A stretch of DNA of 64,000 bases from Nitrospirota bacterium (GTDB lineage Bacteria; Nitrospirota; Thermodesulfovibrionia; Thermodesulfovibrionales; Dissulfurispiraceae), in the NCBI GenBank assembly GCA_040752355.1, contig JBFMHE010000005.1, forward strand, positions 119,129 through 183,128, written 5' to 3'. Shown in pieces: positions 8,944-17,866 of this stretch (its first letter is position 1; each line of letters begins with the position of its first letter). Both the position numbers and the translations under genes were made by a program. The notes below the pieces were generated by a model that did not search any database, was not told the origin of the DNA, and was given only the letters and a program-made list of their open reading frames with translations.

Positions 8944-9492
8944 TTATCTCCCTGCAGGCCGGGGGCGGTCTCTCCAGAACGGGTCCATCATCGGCAATGA
9001 GGGCTCGAGGTAGCGGACATCGGAGGGGTAGGGCACGTATTCGAAGGGGATTTGATATCCCTGGCCGACATCCCGTATTTCGAAGACGGGAAAGAGGTAT
9101 TCGATATCCCCGATCCTTCCCGGCTCGAGACCGGTAAAGATGCCGGCAATGCTTATCCGTTCACCGCTCCGGTAAAGCTCCGGAGCGGGCGGTTCACCAT
9201 CTGCGGGATAGACTGCCAGGAATCTCTCGGCAAAGGGTTCGGTATCTTTGAGGCGGCCGCGCTCGTCGACAGGGATATAGCGGGCCTCGATGCGCACAGC
9301 GCCGTCCCGTACGGTCGATTCGACGATCTCTCCGCCGAGGAGAAAGAGGCGGCCCCGGTAAGCATTCGGCTCGTTGATGAACGCAGCCAGCGGAATATCG
9401 GCGGAGCCGCGCTCCAGGTATTCCTGCTGCAGGACAGGAGCGCATGCAGCGACCGCCAGGCTCACGAGCAGCAGAGAGAGAATTCTCTTCAT
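8944..9492 (-). CDS. Slp-family outer-membrane lipoprotein
   Basis: The start at 9492 gives MKRILSLLLVSLAVAAC, a signal sequence ending in a lipobox (LAVAAC) with the lipidated Cys near residue 17. The mature part has the order typical of the Slp (starvation-inducible) lipoprotein family: an AAFINEPNAYRGRLFLLGGEIVE region, a charged polar strand region, ERFLAVYPAD, and GERISIAGIFTGLEPGRIGDIEYLFPV. An upstream in-frame ATG at 9531 would bury the signal peptide and is rejected. Slp-like proteins sit in the outer membrane; their role is poorly defined. The family call is moderately sure. Confidence 0.75.
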   Translation of the reverse strand: MKRILSLLLVSLAVAACAPVLQQEYLERGSADIPLAAFINEPNAYRGRLFLLGGEIVESTVRDGAVRIEARYIPVDERGRLKDTEPFAERFLAVYPADGEPPAPELYRSGERISIAGIFTGLEPGRIGDIEYLFPVFEIRDVGQGYQIPFEYVPYPSDVRYLEPSLPMMDPFWRDRPRPAGR

Positions 9493-9660
9493 ACTTAACT
9501 TGTAAACCGGGCCGTCGCAGTTGTCAAGCATCTTTATACCGTCGGCCTCGACCGCACCTGCCGCTTTTTCTTGACTGTAAATGGAATGCCTGGTAAGTGA
9601 TAAACAGGGGATGTGCTGTGGCGTAGCGGTGGTTCGGCGCGCCGGAAAGGAGACATGCGT

Positions 9661-10443
9661 ATGGCAGAGAGGGAAGGAATGGAGACAGCGACATACGGAA
9701 GGGAGGTGCTGAGGAAGGCGGCTTCCCTCTTCGGGTATGCTGTCCGCGCTGCGGACGGCGATGTCGGCAAGGTTGACGATCTATACTTCGACGATGCGGC
9801 ATGGACGGTCCGCTACTTCGTCGTCGACACCGGGACCTGGCTTTCGGGAAGGCTGGTGCTGCTTTCGCCGGCCGCTCTTGCGGGGAGGCCCGATCACGAA
9901 TCGAAGGAGATTCCCGTAACGCTCACCCGGGAGCAGGTGCGCAGCAGCCCCGAAGCGGAAGAGCACAAGCCGGTCTCTCGTCAGTACGAGATGGATATCG
10001 CTGTCTATTACGGCTGGCCTATGTATTGGACCTTTGGAGGCTTCTACAACATCGCTCCGCCGCCGCCCGCCTACGAGACGGAGCGGGAGGAGCGCTACGC
10101 GGCAGAGGAGCAGGACCCCCATCTCTGGAGCATGCGCGAGGTGACCGGGTATCGCCTCCAGGCTATCGACGGTGAGATAGGCCATATCGATGACTTTCTG
10201 GTCGATGACGGCGACTGGGGTATCCGTTATATGATCGTCGATACCCGCACCTGGCTTCCGGGCAGGCGGGTCCTCCTGGCGCCCCAGTGGATCAGCGATA
10301 TCAGCTGGGAAGAGCGGAAGGTGTATGTCGATTTCACGACCGATGAGATAAGGAGCAGCCCGGAGTATGATCCGTCCGCTCCGGTGACCGCGCAGTACGA
10401 AAAGGAGCTTCACCAACACTATGGCGCCAAGCTGCGGAAGTGA
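9661..10443 (+). CDS. protein with two PRC-barrel domains
   Basis: A close paralogue of the gene at 6842. The first barrel is at about residues 20-110 (LFGYAVRAADGDVGKVDDLYFDD, WLSGRLVLLSP). The linker carries YYGWPMYW and a PPPP stretch. The second barrel is at about 155-245 (YRLQAIDGEIGHIDDFLVDDGDW, WLPGRRVLLAP). ATG 9661 lies about 8 bases after a GGAAAGGAG site; the in-frame ATG at 9655 is too close to it. With 6842 and 8257 it forms a PRC-barrel cluster within 3.6 kb. Its function is unknown. Confidence 0.8.
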   Translation: MAEREGMETATYGREVLRKAASLFGYAVRAADGDVGKVDDLYFDDAAWTVRYFVVDTGTWLSGRLVLLSPAALAGRPDHESKEIPVTLTREQVRSSPEAEEHKPVSRQYEMDIAVYYGWPMYWTFGGFYNIAPPPPAYETEREERYAAEEQDPHLWSMREVTGYRLQAIDGEIGHIDDFLVDDGDWGIRYMIVDTRTWLPGRRVLLAPQWISDISWEERKVYVDFTTDEIRSSPEYDPSAPVTAQYEKELHQHYGAKLRK

Positions 10444-10567
10444 CGAGGCAGGGGGCACTAGCTATGCACTCTCCCGCCATCCCACAGAAAGCAATGCGAT
10501 TAAGGAGTGGGCTAAAGCTATCTGATTTTTGTCAGACAGCTTTATAAGTTAAATCTTTTCTGTTTAA

Positions 10568-10643
10568 CGCCGGGGAGCGGACTCGAACCCCCGGCCTTCG
10601 GTCATGCGCCCGACGAGCGCCTGCACTGCCCCTTCTCGCCCGG
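10568..10643 (-). pseudogene. degenerate initiator-tRNA-like sequence (CAT anticodon)
   Basis: Read on the minus strand, the 3' half looks like a tRNA: GCTCGTCGGGCGCATGACCG resembles the initiator tRNA-fMet anticodon arm. It continues with a variable-loop-like AAGG, a GGTTCGAGTCC T-loop and a CCCCGGCG acceptor end. The anticodon stem lacks one C relative to a normal TCGGG-loop-CCCGA stem, the T stem has a mismatch, and the D arm and 5' acceptor strand do not fold properly. I therefore call it a tRNA relic or mimic, not a functional gene. It sits next to mobile-element debris. Confidence 0.5.
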
Positions 10644-10712
10644 AAAATAATGGAATTGGAAAATCCCACTTTTGAGGGATGGAAGACATAGCCCGCCGGT
10701 TCATTGAAGAAA

Positions 10713-10888
10713 AGAAGCGACTCGATTAAACTTGATTCACCACAAATCAAAGATTAAAGGAGTCGCTCTTTATGAAAAATAATCGCAGATTGATGCAGAG
10801 AAAAGCAACAGGAAAGATTATCGGGAAAGATTATCGGCTACTTATCAACACGAGTATGGAAATAACCTCTCTCCTGTCCAGGTATTAG
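10713..10888 (+). other. AT-richer relic, probably a decayed insertion element
   Basis: An imperfect hairpin pairs AGCGACTC (10716-10723) with GAGTCGCT (10760-10767). It is followed by AAAGGAGTCGCTCTTT and an ATG at 10772 opening a 38-codon frame. In another frame of the same stretch a plausible protein segment appears (KDYRERLSATYQHEYGNN, then SPVQVLAS and a stop), suggesting one frameshifted gene fragment. Base composition differs from the neighbouring genes. I do not recognise the family. The rest of the 10444-10989 gap holds only the tRNA-like relic and an AAAGCT/AGCTTT hairpin near 10513-10543. Confidence 0.35.
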
Positions 10889-10989
10889 CGTCATAATCTC
10901 CTGAAAGAGAGAGGTTCGAGAAAAGTTCCCCTTCTGAACGCTGCACCCCGAATCTGCTATAATCCTTTGGGGAACAGAGAGGAGGCACT

Positions 10990-11841
10990 ATGAGGATAGC
11001 TGCGGGAGCAGTCTTTACGTTCTGCTGTTCTTGTGTCGTATCCATCCTTTTCGCCGGCATCGGCGCTTCTCCCCTTGGCGCCGAGACCATAACGGCGAGC
11101 GGCTGTTCGGTGAGCAACAGCGGCTACCTGGCCGACCTTGCCCGCGAGTATGAAAAAAGGACGGGAGTGAGGATTCTCCTTCGCGGCGGCGGCAGCGTGG
11201 TGGGGCTCGAGGACCTGCGGAGCGGCAAGGTCGATCTTGCCGCCTCGTGCAGGGTCAGGATGAGCAGCGATCCGCCCGACATCGAGTTTGTACAGGTCGC
11301 CTGGGACGCGCTCGTTTTTGTTGTGCATCCGGCAAATCCCGTAGAGAGCATCACGCTCGACGACGCACGGGCGCTCTATGCAGGCCAGATAGTCAATTGG
11401 AAGCAGCTGAAGGGCAGGGATGCGCCCGTTAAGCTCTTCATCTCGCGGCCGCAGAGAGGGCTGAGCGGCGTGGGCGCCTCGCTGCGAGACATGGTGCTGA
11501 AGGGAAAGGACACAGTGAGGACGCCCCACTCCGTATCGCTCGCTTCGACCGGGATTGTCGAACAGATGGTGGAGAAAACGCCCGACGGGTTCGCGGCAAC
11601 GGGTTTTTCGAGCGCACGGAAGAGAGCGGTTAAAATGCTGAAGATTAACGGGGTTCAGCCGATAAAGGAAACGATAGCAAAGGGCTCGTATCCTTTGCAA
11701 AGGCCGCTCTTTATCCTGGCGCCCAAGAGACCGAAACCGGCAGTCAGGCGGTTCGTCGATTTTGTGCTGAGCGCGGAGGGGCAGCGTCTCATCAGCGGTA
11801 TGGGCGCGCTGTCGCTTTCGGATGCGCCGGGAGCCAGATGA
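10990..11841 (+). CDS. PstS-like phosphate/anion-binding periplasmic protein
   Basis: The protein has a signal peptide (residues 1-31) and a PBP-like fold of the phosphate-binding type. Visible motifs are ITASGCSVSNSGYLADLAREYEKRTG, GGGSVVGLEDLRSGKVDLAASCR, DALVFVVHPANPV, NWKQLKG and the late SAEGQRLI. At 283 residues it is of usual length. No pst permease genes are adjacent. Instead a two-component hybrid kinase follows 57 bases downstream, so the pair may form a ligand-sensing unit; that link is inference. The ligand could be phosphate, tungstate or another oxyanion. Confidence 0.75.
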   Translation: MRIAAGAVFTFCCSCVVSILFAGIGASPLGAETITASGCSVSNSGYLADLAREYEKRTGVRILLRGGGSVVGLEDLRSGKVDLAASCRVRMSSDPPDIEFVQVAWDALVFVVHPANPVESITLDDARALYAGQIVNWKQLKGRDAPVKLFISRPQRGLSGVGASLRDMVLKGKDTVRTPHSVSLASTGIVEQMVEKTPDGFAATGFSSARKRAVKMLKINGVQPIKETIAKGSYPLQRPLFILAPKRPKPAVRRFVDFVLSAEGQRLISGMGALSLSDAPGAR

Positions 11842-11898
11842 GCCAGGGCAGGGGAGAGCCGTAGAGAAAGGACTCTCGGTACGCGGAGGCGGCTCCTG

Positions 11899-14079
11899 AT
11901 GTGGTCTCTTCGAACAAAAATCCTGCTTCCGATAGCAGCGCTCACCGTCGCAGTCAGTCTGGTGAGCGCGTTCTTCTATGCATCCGCTTTCAGCCGCAGC
12001 CTCGAAAAAGAGATAATCGCGCGGGGGACCGCGCTGTGCTATGCCCTCTCAAAGGCGGCCGAGGACGGCATCGTCCAGGAGAACCTCGATCTCATCAAGA
12101 AGGCCGCCGCGATCACCAGCGCCCCGGACGTCACCTGTGTTCAGGTGTATACGGCTCTCTGGGACCCGATTGACGCCTATCCCTTCCACCGGCTGAAAGA
12201 TATCCCGCCTCCGGAGGTGGTGCGGCACTTCAAGGAGACGACCTCGCCCTTTTACATGAAGATCAACGGCGCCTACGATTTCTACAGCCCCGTGTTCTTC
12301 TCGTGGCTCGATGAATCCGAACCGTCTACGATCGGCTTTGTCCGCGTGTCGCTCTCCTCTGTCTCTCTCCCGAGCGAGCTCAGGGAGGCGACGGTGGCGG
12401 GCATCGTGACCTCGATGGGGATTTCGCTCGTTTTCCTCACGGCGGTCTGGATAGTCGTCGGCAGTTTCATCGAGAGGGTCGGCAGGCTTCAGCGCGACAT
12501 AGCGCTGCTGAAAGAGGGGACGCTTCCGGAGTCTCCGGCGAAGCATTCACGCGACGAGCTCGGAGCTGTTGTCGATGAGTTTTACCGCATGGGCACGGCG
12601 ATCAAGGAAAAAGAGAGGCGATTGCTCGAATCGGAGACGAGGGTGCGGACCCTTTTCGAGCGCGTCGAGCATGCCCTGTTCAGGACCGACGACAAGGGGA
12701 ATATCATCGAATGCAACAGCAGGTTCCGCGCCCTGTTCGGGGAGGTGAAGGAGCTCTGCGATATTATGGTCGAAGGCGAAGGGTGCCCTCTGAGGACAAT
12801 GAGCGGACAGTCGCTCCAGACGGAAGCAAAGGCGGTCGGCAGAGGAGGCGAAGAGCTTGCCATAGTGCTCTCCCTGTATAAAGAGGTCGACGAAAGCGGA
12901 GCGGTCATGGGGAGCGACGGCTTCATAATAGACGTCACCGGGCAGAGGAGACTGGAAGAGACGCTTTCCCATGCCCAGAAGATGGAAGCGATCGGCACCC
13001 TCGCCGGCGGCATAGCACACGATTTCAACAATATGCTCCAGGCGGTCATCGGCAATACCTCTCTCATGAAGATGAGACTCAAGGATGCCGACCCGCTGCT
13101 CAAGCCGGTCAATGCGATAGAGATCGCCGCGAACAGGGCTGCGAACCTGACAAGGCAGCTCCTCGGCTTTGCACGAGGAGGGAAATATATCACCAAGCCG
13201 ATCAGTCTCAACGCCGCGGTGGAAGACGTGATCCAGATCATATCGAGGACCATCGACAGGGCCGTAGAAGTAAGGAGCGTCCTCACGGAAGGGCTCTGGC
13301 TCGTCGAGGCGGACAAGAGCCAGATCGAGCACGTCCTGGTGAACCTCTGCATCAATGCCCGCGACGCGATGCCGGAAGGCGGCGTCCTTCAGATCGAGAC
13401 GCATAACTTTACGGGAAGCCCTCCTCTCCCGGATGCGCCGGCATCCCGCTATGTGACGGTGCGGGTTATCGATACGGGCACCGGCATCGACAGGAGAGTC
13501 CAGCAGCGGATATTCGAGCCGTTCTTCACTACCAAGGAAGAGGGGAAAGGAACGGGAATGGGGCTCGCCATGGCGTACGGCGTGATAAAGAACCATGGCG
13601 GGTTCATCACCGTCGACAGTGAAGTGGGGAAGGGAACTGCTTTCACTCTGTACCTTCCGGCTTCGGATAAGACGGAGGCGGCCGACGAGACAAAGGGCGA
13701 GGAGCCTCCGCCCGGGAAAGGCACTGTTCTCATCGTTGATGACGAGGATATCGTACGAGACTTCGGTGTTGCGGCGCTGTCAGAATGCGGGTACACGGTA
13801 ATCGAGGCGTCGGACGGGCAGGAGGCGGTAGAGCTCTACCGCCAGAGAAAGGACGAGATCGATGTGGTCATCCTCGATCTCATCATGCCGAAGATGGGAG
13901 GCAAGGAGACCTTCGAGCGGTTGAAGGAGATCAACCCGGGAGTGAGGGTCCTGATTTCCTCCGGATACAGCGTCAGCGACGCCGCGCGAGAAGTGCTCGA
14001 AGGAGGGGCCGCAGGGTTCATCCAAAAACCGTTCGATGTGCGCCAGCTTGCCGTAAAGGTGAAGGGAGCTCATTCGTAA
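11899..14079 (+). CDS. membrane hybrid sensor histidine kinase with receiver domain
   Basis: The order of parts is: transmembrane helix (8-28), periplasmic sensor region (about 29-165), second helix (about 165-190), HAMP-like linker, PAS-like domain (about 255-350), a dimerisation/phospho-acceptor helix with GTLAGGIAHDFNN (His in AHDFNN, near residue 375), HATPase_c (NLCINARDAMPEGG, DTGTGID, GTGMGLAMAYG) and a C-terminal receiver (VLIVDDEDIV, phospho-Asp in VVILDLIMPKMGG). All key residues are present, so it should autophosphorylate and pass the phosphate to its own receiver. It lies 57 bases after the PstS-like gene, suggesting that protein as a possible sensory partner. No DNA-binding regulator is adjacent. 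Confidence 0.88.
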   Translation: MWSLRTKILLPIAALTVAVSLVSAFFYASAFSRSLEKEIIARGTALCYALSKAAEDGIVQENLDLIKKAAAITSAPDVTCVQVYTALWDPIDAYPFHRLKDIPPPEVVRHFKETTSPFYMKINGAYDFYSPVFFSWLDESEPSTIGFVRVSLSSVSLPSELREATVAGIVTSMGISLVFLTAVWIVVGSFIERVGRLQRDIALLKEGTLPESPAKHSRDELGAVVDEFYRMGTAIKEKERRLLESETRVRTLFERVEHALFRTDDKGNIIECNSRFRALFGEVKELCDIMVEGEGCPLRTMSGQSLQTEAKAVGRGGEELAIVLSLYKEVDESGAVMGSDGFIIDVTGQRRLEETLSHAQKMEAIGTLAGGIAHDFNNMLQAVIGNTSLMKMRLKDADPLLKPVNAIEIAANRAANLTRQLLGFARGGKYITKPISLNAAVEDVIQIISRTIDRAVEVRSVLTEGLWLVEADKSQIEHVLVNLCINARDAMPEGGVLQIETHNFTGSPPLPDAPASRYVTVRVIDTGTGIDRRVQQRIFEPFFTTKEEGKGTGMGLAMAYGVIKNHGGFITVDSEVGKGTAFTLYLPASDKTEAADETKGEEPPPGKGTVLIVDDEDIVRDFGVAALSECGYTVIEASDGQEAVELYRQRKDEIDVVILDLIMPKMGGKETFERLKEINPGVRVLISSGYSVSDAAREVLEGGAAGFIQKPFDVRQLAVKVKGAHS

Positions 14080-14131
14080 GGGGTGGTTTGACGCTCCGCC
14101 GGCACGAGGGCGCTGTCCGCTCGCCAATTCT

Positions 14132-15664
14132 TCAGGAAGGCCGCCTGCCTTGGGCGGTAAAGGGAACGAGCCATCGCGTGGGGAAGACGAGCCGTACGGT
14201 TGTCCCCTTTCCCACCTCGCTCTCGAGGGTGATATCCCCCAGGTGCTCCGCCATGATCTGCCGCACCAGGGCGAGCCCCAGGCCGAAGCGGTACCGCTTG
14301 GTGCTGAAGAAGGGGTCGAAGACCCGGTCCCGGTCCTCGGGGGGAATGCCCGAGCCCGTGTCGGTGATGGACAGGACCACGGCGTCGTGGGTCCCGGAGC
14401 TTGCTATCGTTATCCTGCCCCCCTGCAGCGTGGCATCGACGGCATTCTTTATGACATGGAAGATCGCCGCCCGCAGCAGGTTTCTCTGGGCGTTTATCCT
14501 GAGCGGGCGCCTCGAGAGATCGATAATGAGCGCTACGCCTTTCTCCGCTGCCTCCCGCTCCAGGGCGGGCAGGACCATCCGTACGATCCCGTTGAGGTCC
14601 TCGTACCGGTAGCTCGACTGGCGGAGCCTCAGCAGGGACTCGAAGTCCCGCACCACCGACTCGAGCCGTTCGACTTCGAAGATGATATCGCCGATGTCTT
14701 TCGCCAGCCTGGCCGGGACCTTCTCCCTGGCGAGTATCCTCCTGCTGATGCTGCCGATGATGGTAGCGGGATTGCGCACCCGGTCGGCGATCGAGAGGGC
14801 CATGAGGCTCATGGTGCGTTCCGCCACCGTCGTCTCGAGCTCCCTGTTCAGCTCGTTCAGGTCAGCCTCGCTCTGCTTCAGGTTCCTGAACAGGAGATCG
14901 TGGGGTCGTATGAGGCCGGTGATGATGACGGTGCGGTAGACCAGGTAGAACGACATGAGGCGGACGAGATGCCCCGCGACGTTGGAGAATGCGGCTGTTT
15001 CTACCATAGAGGTAAGGGCGAGCTCGGAAGCGGTGATCAGTATGATGGCCGACGCCAGCAGTTTGAACACGGCGGGGTCGAAGTGCCGCCGTTTCCGTAT
15101 CAGAAGGACGAGGCCGGCGAGCAGTACGGCGGCGATGAGGTATTCGCTCACCGTGACGAGGAGCGCCCCCTTCGCTCCTTCTGCAAGGACGGCGGGAAAG
15201 AGCCCCGGCGAAACGATCGAAAAGAGCAGCAGCCCGCTCGCAAGGGCGTAGGCAGCGAGAACGGCCCCGGCGTTCAGGCGCTCTCCGATGAATACCGGGG
15301 CGATGAGAAAGGAGACGCTCTGCACGAAACGGCCGGCGATCCAGAGCTGCAGGGTCGCAGCCCCGTTATGCCCGCTGAACAGGGCGATGCCGTGCGAGGA
15401 GAGGGCGTGCAGCAGGTCTATCGCCCCGACGAAGAAATAGGCGATGCCGATGAAGAGGAGATAGGTGTCGGAGATGAAACGGCGCGAGTTCCAGGCGATG
15501 GCAAAGATGCCGAAGGAGATCGAGACCCCGAAGAGCTCGCTCAAGGTCCGGAAAAAAGGGTAGTTATAACGGCTGACGAGATAGAGGCCGGTCAGGGCGA
15601 GCGCGAGGAACGAGCTTTCGACATACCTGCCCCAGGTGCGGGGATGTCCCTCTGTTCTCTTCAT
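14132..15664 (-). CDS. MASE3-like membrane histidine kinase lacking the phospho-acceptor histidine
   Basis: The N-terminal half has about seven hydrophobic segments resembling a MASE3 sensor (FVGAIDLLHALSSHG is a typical stretch). A coiled-coil linker follows (SEADLNELNRELETTVAERT). In the dimerisation region, where most kinases read H-E-x-R-N-P, this protein reads IADRVRNPATIIG, so Asp replaces His. The ATPase half keeps the N box (FHVIKNAVDAT), G1 (DTGSGIP), F box (FDPFFSTKRYRFG) and G2 (GLGLALV). It is convergent with the hybrid kinase and has no partner regulator. It may bind ATP or dimerise without ordinary phosphotransfer; that is inference. Confidence 0.82.
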   Translation of the reverse strand: MKRTEGHPRTWGRYVESSFLALALTGLYLVSRYNYPFFRTLSELFGVSISFGIFAIAWNSRRFISDTYLLFIGIAYFFVGAIDLLHALSSHGIALFSGHNGAATLQLWIAGRFVQSVSFLIAPVFIGERLNAGAVLAAYALASGLLLFSIVSPGLFPAVLAEGAKGALLVTVSEYLIAAVLLAGLVLLIRKRRHFDPAVFKLLASAIILITASELALTSMVETAAFSNVAGHLVRLMSFYLVYRTVIITGLIRPHDLLFRNLKQSEADLNELNRELETTVAERTMSLMALSIADRVRNPATIIGSISRRILAREKVPARLAKDIGDIIFEVERLESVVRDFESLLRLRQSSYRYEDLNGIVRMVLPALEREAAEKGVALIIDLSRRPLRINAQRNLLRAAIFHVIKNAVDATLQGGRITIASSGTHDAVVLSITDTGSGIPPEDRDRVFDPFFSTKRYRFGLGLALVRQIMAEHLGDITLESEVGKGTTVRLVFPTRWLVPFTAQGRRPS

Positions 15665-15778
15665 AGCCCGGCGTCGTCACAAGGAGCAGGAGCGTGCGGC
15701 AGCATAGCGGGAGCGCGAGATCGTGCTGTCCCTCCCTAGCTCAATTGGACCACATGACAGGATAAAAATCAAGCAGGC

Positions 15779-17866
15779 TCAGCGGCTCTCGAGGACGACG
15801 ATGCTGTGCGGCATCAGGCGGCAGCGGTTTCCGCTCACCGCAGTCTGCGAGGAAGGCCCGACGATATCCTCCGGGGACGGTCTCCCCGTATCGATGGCGC
15901 GATGCCATGTTCTGCCCCGGGGCGCTTCGGGCAGCTGCATATCGAGGGGAGCAGCGGACATGTTGAGCATCACCTGCAGGTCCTCCTCTCCCTCCTGGAG
16001 CGCCCCGAGCGTAAAGGCGAGATGCCGCGCTTCGGGATCGTACCAGGGCGGCTCATTCAGCCGCGCGCCGTGCCACATGACATCGGGGAGGCGGGAGCCC
16101 TCCTGCCGTTTCCCCGTGAGAAAGCGGGTGCGCATGAGAGAGGGATGCCGCTTCCGGAACGCGATCATCTCTTTCGTGAAGCGGAGCATATCGCCGTTTT
16201 TTTCGGTCAGTGTCCAGTCGAACCAGCTGAGCCTGTTGTCCTGGCAATAGGCGTTATTGTTCCCCCGCTGCGAGCGCAGCGCCTCGTCCCCCATCAGGAT
16301 CATCGGGACCCCCTGGCTCAGGAAGAGCAGGGCGGTGAAGTTCTTCGCCTGCCGCTTCCTGAGGCTGAGCACCCCGGGGTCGGACGTCTCTCCTTCGACG
16401 CCGCAGTTCCAGCTGAAGTTCTCGTCGGAACCGTCGCGGTTGTCTTCGCCGTTGGCCTCGTTGTGCTTCCGGTTATAGCTCACCTGGTCATAGAGAGTGA
16501 AGCCGTCGTGGCAGGTGACGAAGTTAATGCTGTTGATCGGGAGGCGGCCCTGGGCCTGGTAGAGATGGCTGCTGCCGGCGAGGGCGTCGGCGACCTTGCT
16601 GACGAGTCCCTTGTCGCCCCGGACGAAGCGGCGGACGACGTTCCGGTACTCGCCGTTCCACTCCATCCAGCGGAAGCCGGGGAAATCGCCCACCTGGTAG
16701 AGCCCGGCAGCGTCCCACGCCTCGGCGATGATCCTGGTGTTGATGAGGACCTCCGAGAACTCGATGTTCCAGAGGACCGGGGCGTGCCGCATCGGGTTGC
16801 CGTCCTCGCCGCGGGCCATGGCGCTCGCCAGGTCGAAGCGGAACCCGTCCACATGCATCTCGCGGACCCAGTACTCCAGGCAGTTGATGATGAACCGAGC
16901 GGTGAGCGGATGATTGCAGTTCACCGTGTTGCCGCAGCCCGTGTAGTCGCGGTAGATGCGTTTGTCGAAAGGATCGAGGTGGTAGAAAGTGACGTTGTCC
17001 GTTCCTTTGAAATTGATCACCGGCCCGCCGGCTCCTCCCTCTGCGGTATGGTTGAATACCACATCGAGGATGACGCCGATGCCGGCCCGGTGGAGCGCCT
17101 TCACCATGTCCCTGAACTCGTTGACAGCCGCGCCCCGGAGGGGGGCCGCGCAGAAGCCGGGATGGGGACTGAAAAAGCTGTGCGTGCTGTACCCCCAGTA
17201 ATTCTTCAGACCCCTCTTGAAGGTCCCGGGGGGCACGTCCTGCTCATCGAAGGCCATCACCGGCAGGAGCTCCACATCGGTGACGCCGAGCTCCTTCAGA
17301 TAGGGGATCTTTTCGATCACTCCCGCGAAGGTGCCGGGCCTGCTGACACCGGAGGAGGCGTGCTTCGTGAAGCCGCCTACATGCATCTCGTAGATGACGG
17401 TCTTTTCAGGAGGGTGGTTGAGTGGCTCGTCCCCTTCCCAGTCATACGCCATATCGACCACCATCGCCCGCATCGCCGGCGCGCGTTCGTTTTTCCGCTG
17501 CAGCTCTTCCGCGCGCCGGCGGTCCCAGAGCACGGTGGTGACGGCCCGCGCCGCAGGGTCGAGGAGCTCGATCGTTTTATTGAACCGGAAGCCGGAGAGG
17601 CGCGTTTCGTCGGGGCCGTCGGCGCGCCACGTGTAGTGGGTGCCGACGGGAATATCCTCGACAAAGACATGCCAGAAGAAGAAGGTGCGGTGGATGTCGG
17701 GATCGAGCCGGATCACCTGGAACGGCTCGGGGCTGTCCGCCCGCTCGTAGAGCAGGAGCTCGACGGATGCGGCATGCTGGCTGAAGAGGGAGAAGTTGAC
17801 GCCGTGCGCTCCCTTTTTCGCACCGGCCGGATAGCGCCAGCCGGGGTGTGTCTTGTACTGCTTCAC
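15779..17866 (-). CDS. glgX: glycogen debranching enzyme (isoamylase type)
   Basis: A GH13 enzyme that hydrolyses alpha-1,6 branches of glycogen or limit dextrins. Visible parts are the N-terminal CBM48 (WRYPAGAKKGAHGVNFSLFS) and the catalytic motifs DVVFNHTAEGG, FRFDLASAM (nucleophile Asp), IAEAWDAAG (acid Glu) and FVTCHDGFTLYD. The best start is GTG at 17866, which follows a TCAGGAGGTGGAC site. Longer in-frame ATG starts at 17974 or nearby would bypass this site. It is a single gene here, but the window also holds a glycogen phosphorylase (57363), which would act on the same polymer. Confidence 0.9.
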   Translation of the reverse strand: MKQYKTHPGWRYPAGAKKGAHGVNFSLFSQHAASVELLLYERADSPEPFQVIRLDPDIHRTFFFWHVFVEDIPVGTHYTWRADGPDETRLSGFRFNKTIELLDPAARAVTTVLWDRRRAEELQRKNERAPAMRAMVVDMAYDWEGDEPLNHPPEKTVIYEMHVGGFTKHASSGVSRPGTFAGVIEKIPYLKELGVTDVELLPVMAFDEQDVPPGTFKRGLKNYWGYSTHSFFSPHPGFCAAPLRGAAVNEFRDMVKALHRAGIGVILDVVFNHTAEGGAGGPVINFKGTDNVTFYHLDPFDKRIYRDYTGCGNTVNCNHPLTARFIINCLEYWVREMHVDGFRFDLASAMARGEDGNPMRHAPVLWNIEFSEVLINTRIIAEAWDAAGLYQVGDFPGFRWMEWNGEYRNVVRRFVRGDKGLVSKVADALAGSSHLYQAQGRLPINSINFVTCHDGFTLYDQVSYNRKHNEANGEDNRDGSDENFSWNCGVEGETSDPGVLSLRKRQAKNFTALLFLSQGVPMILMGDEALRSQRGNNNAYCQDNRLSWFDWTLTEKNGDMLRFTKEMIAFRKRHPSLMRTRFLTGKRQEGSRLPDVMWHGARLNEPPWYDPEARHLAFTLGALQEGEEDLQVMLNMSAAPLDMQLPEAPRGRTWHRAIDTGRPSPEDIVGPSSQTAVSGNRCRLMPHSIVVLESR

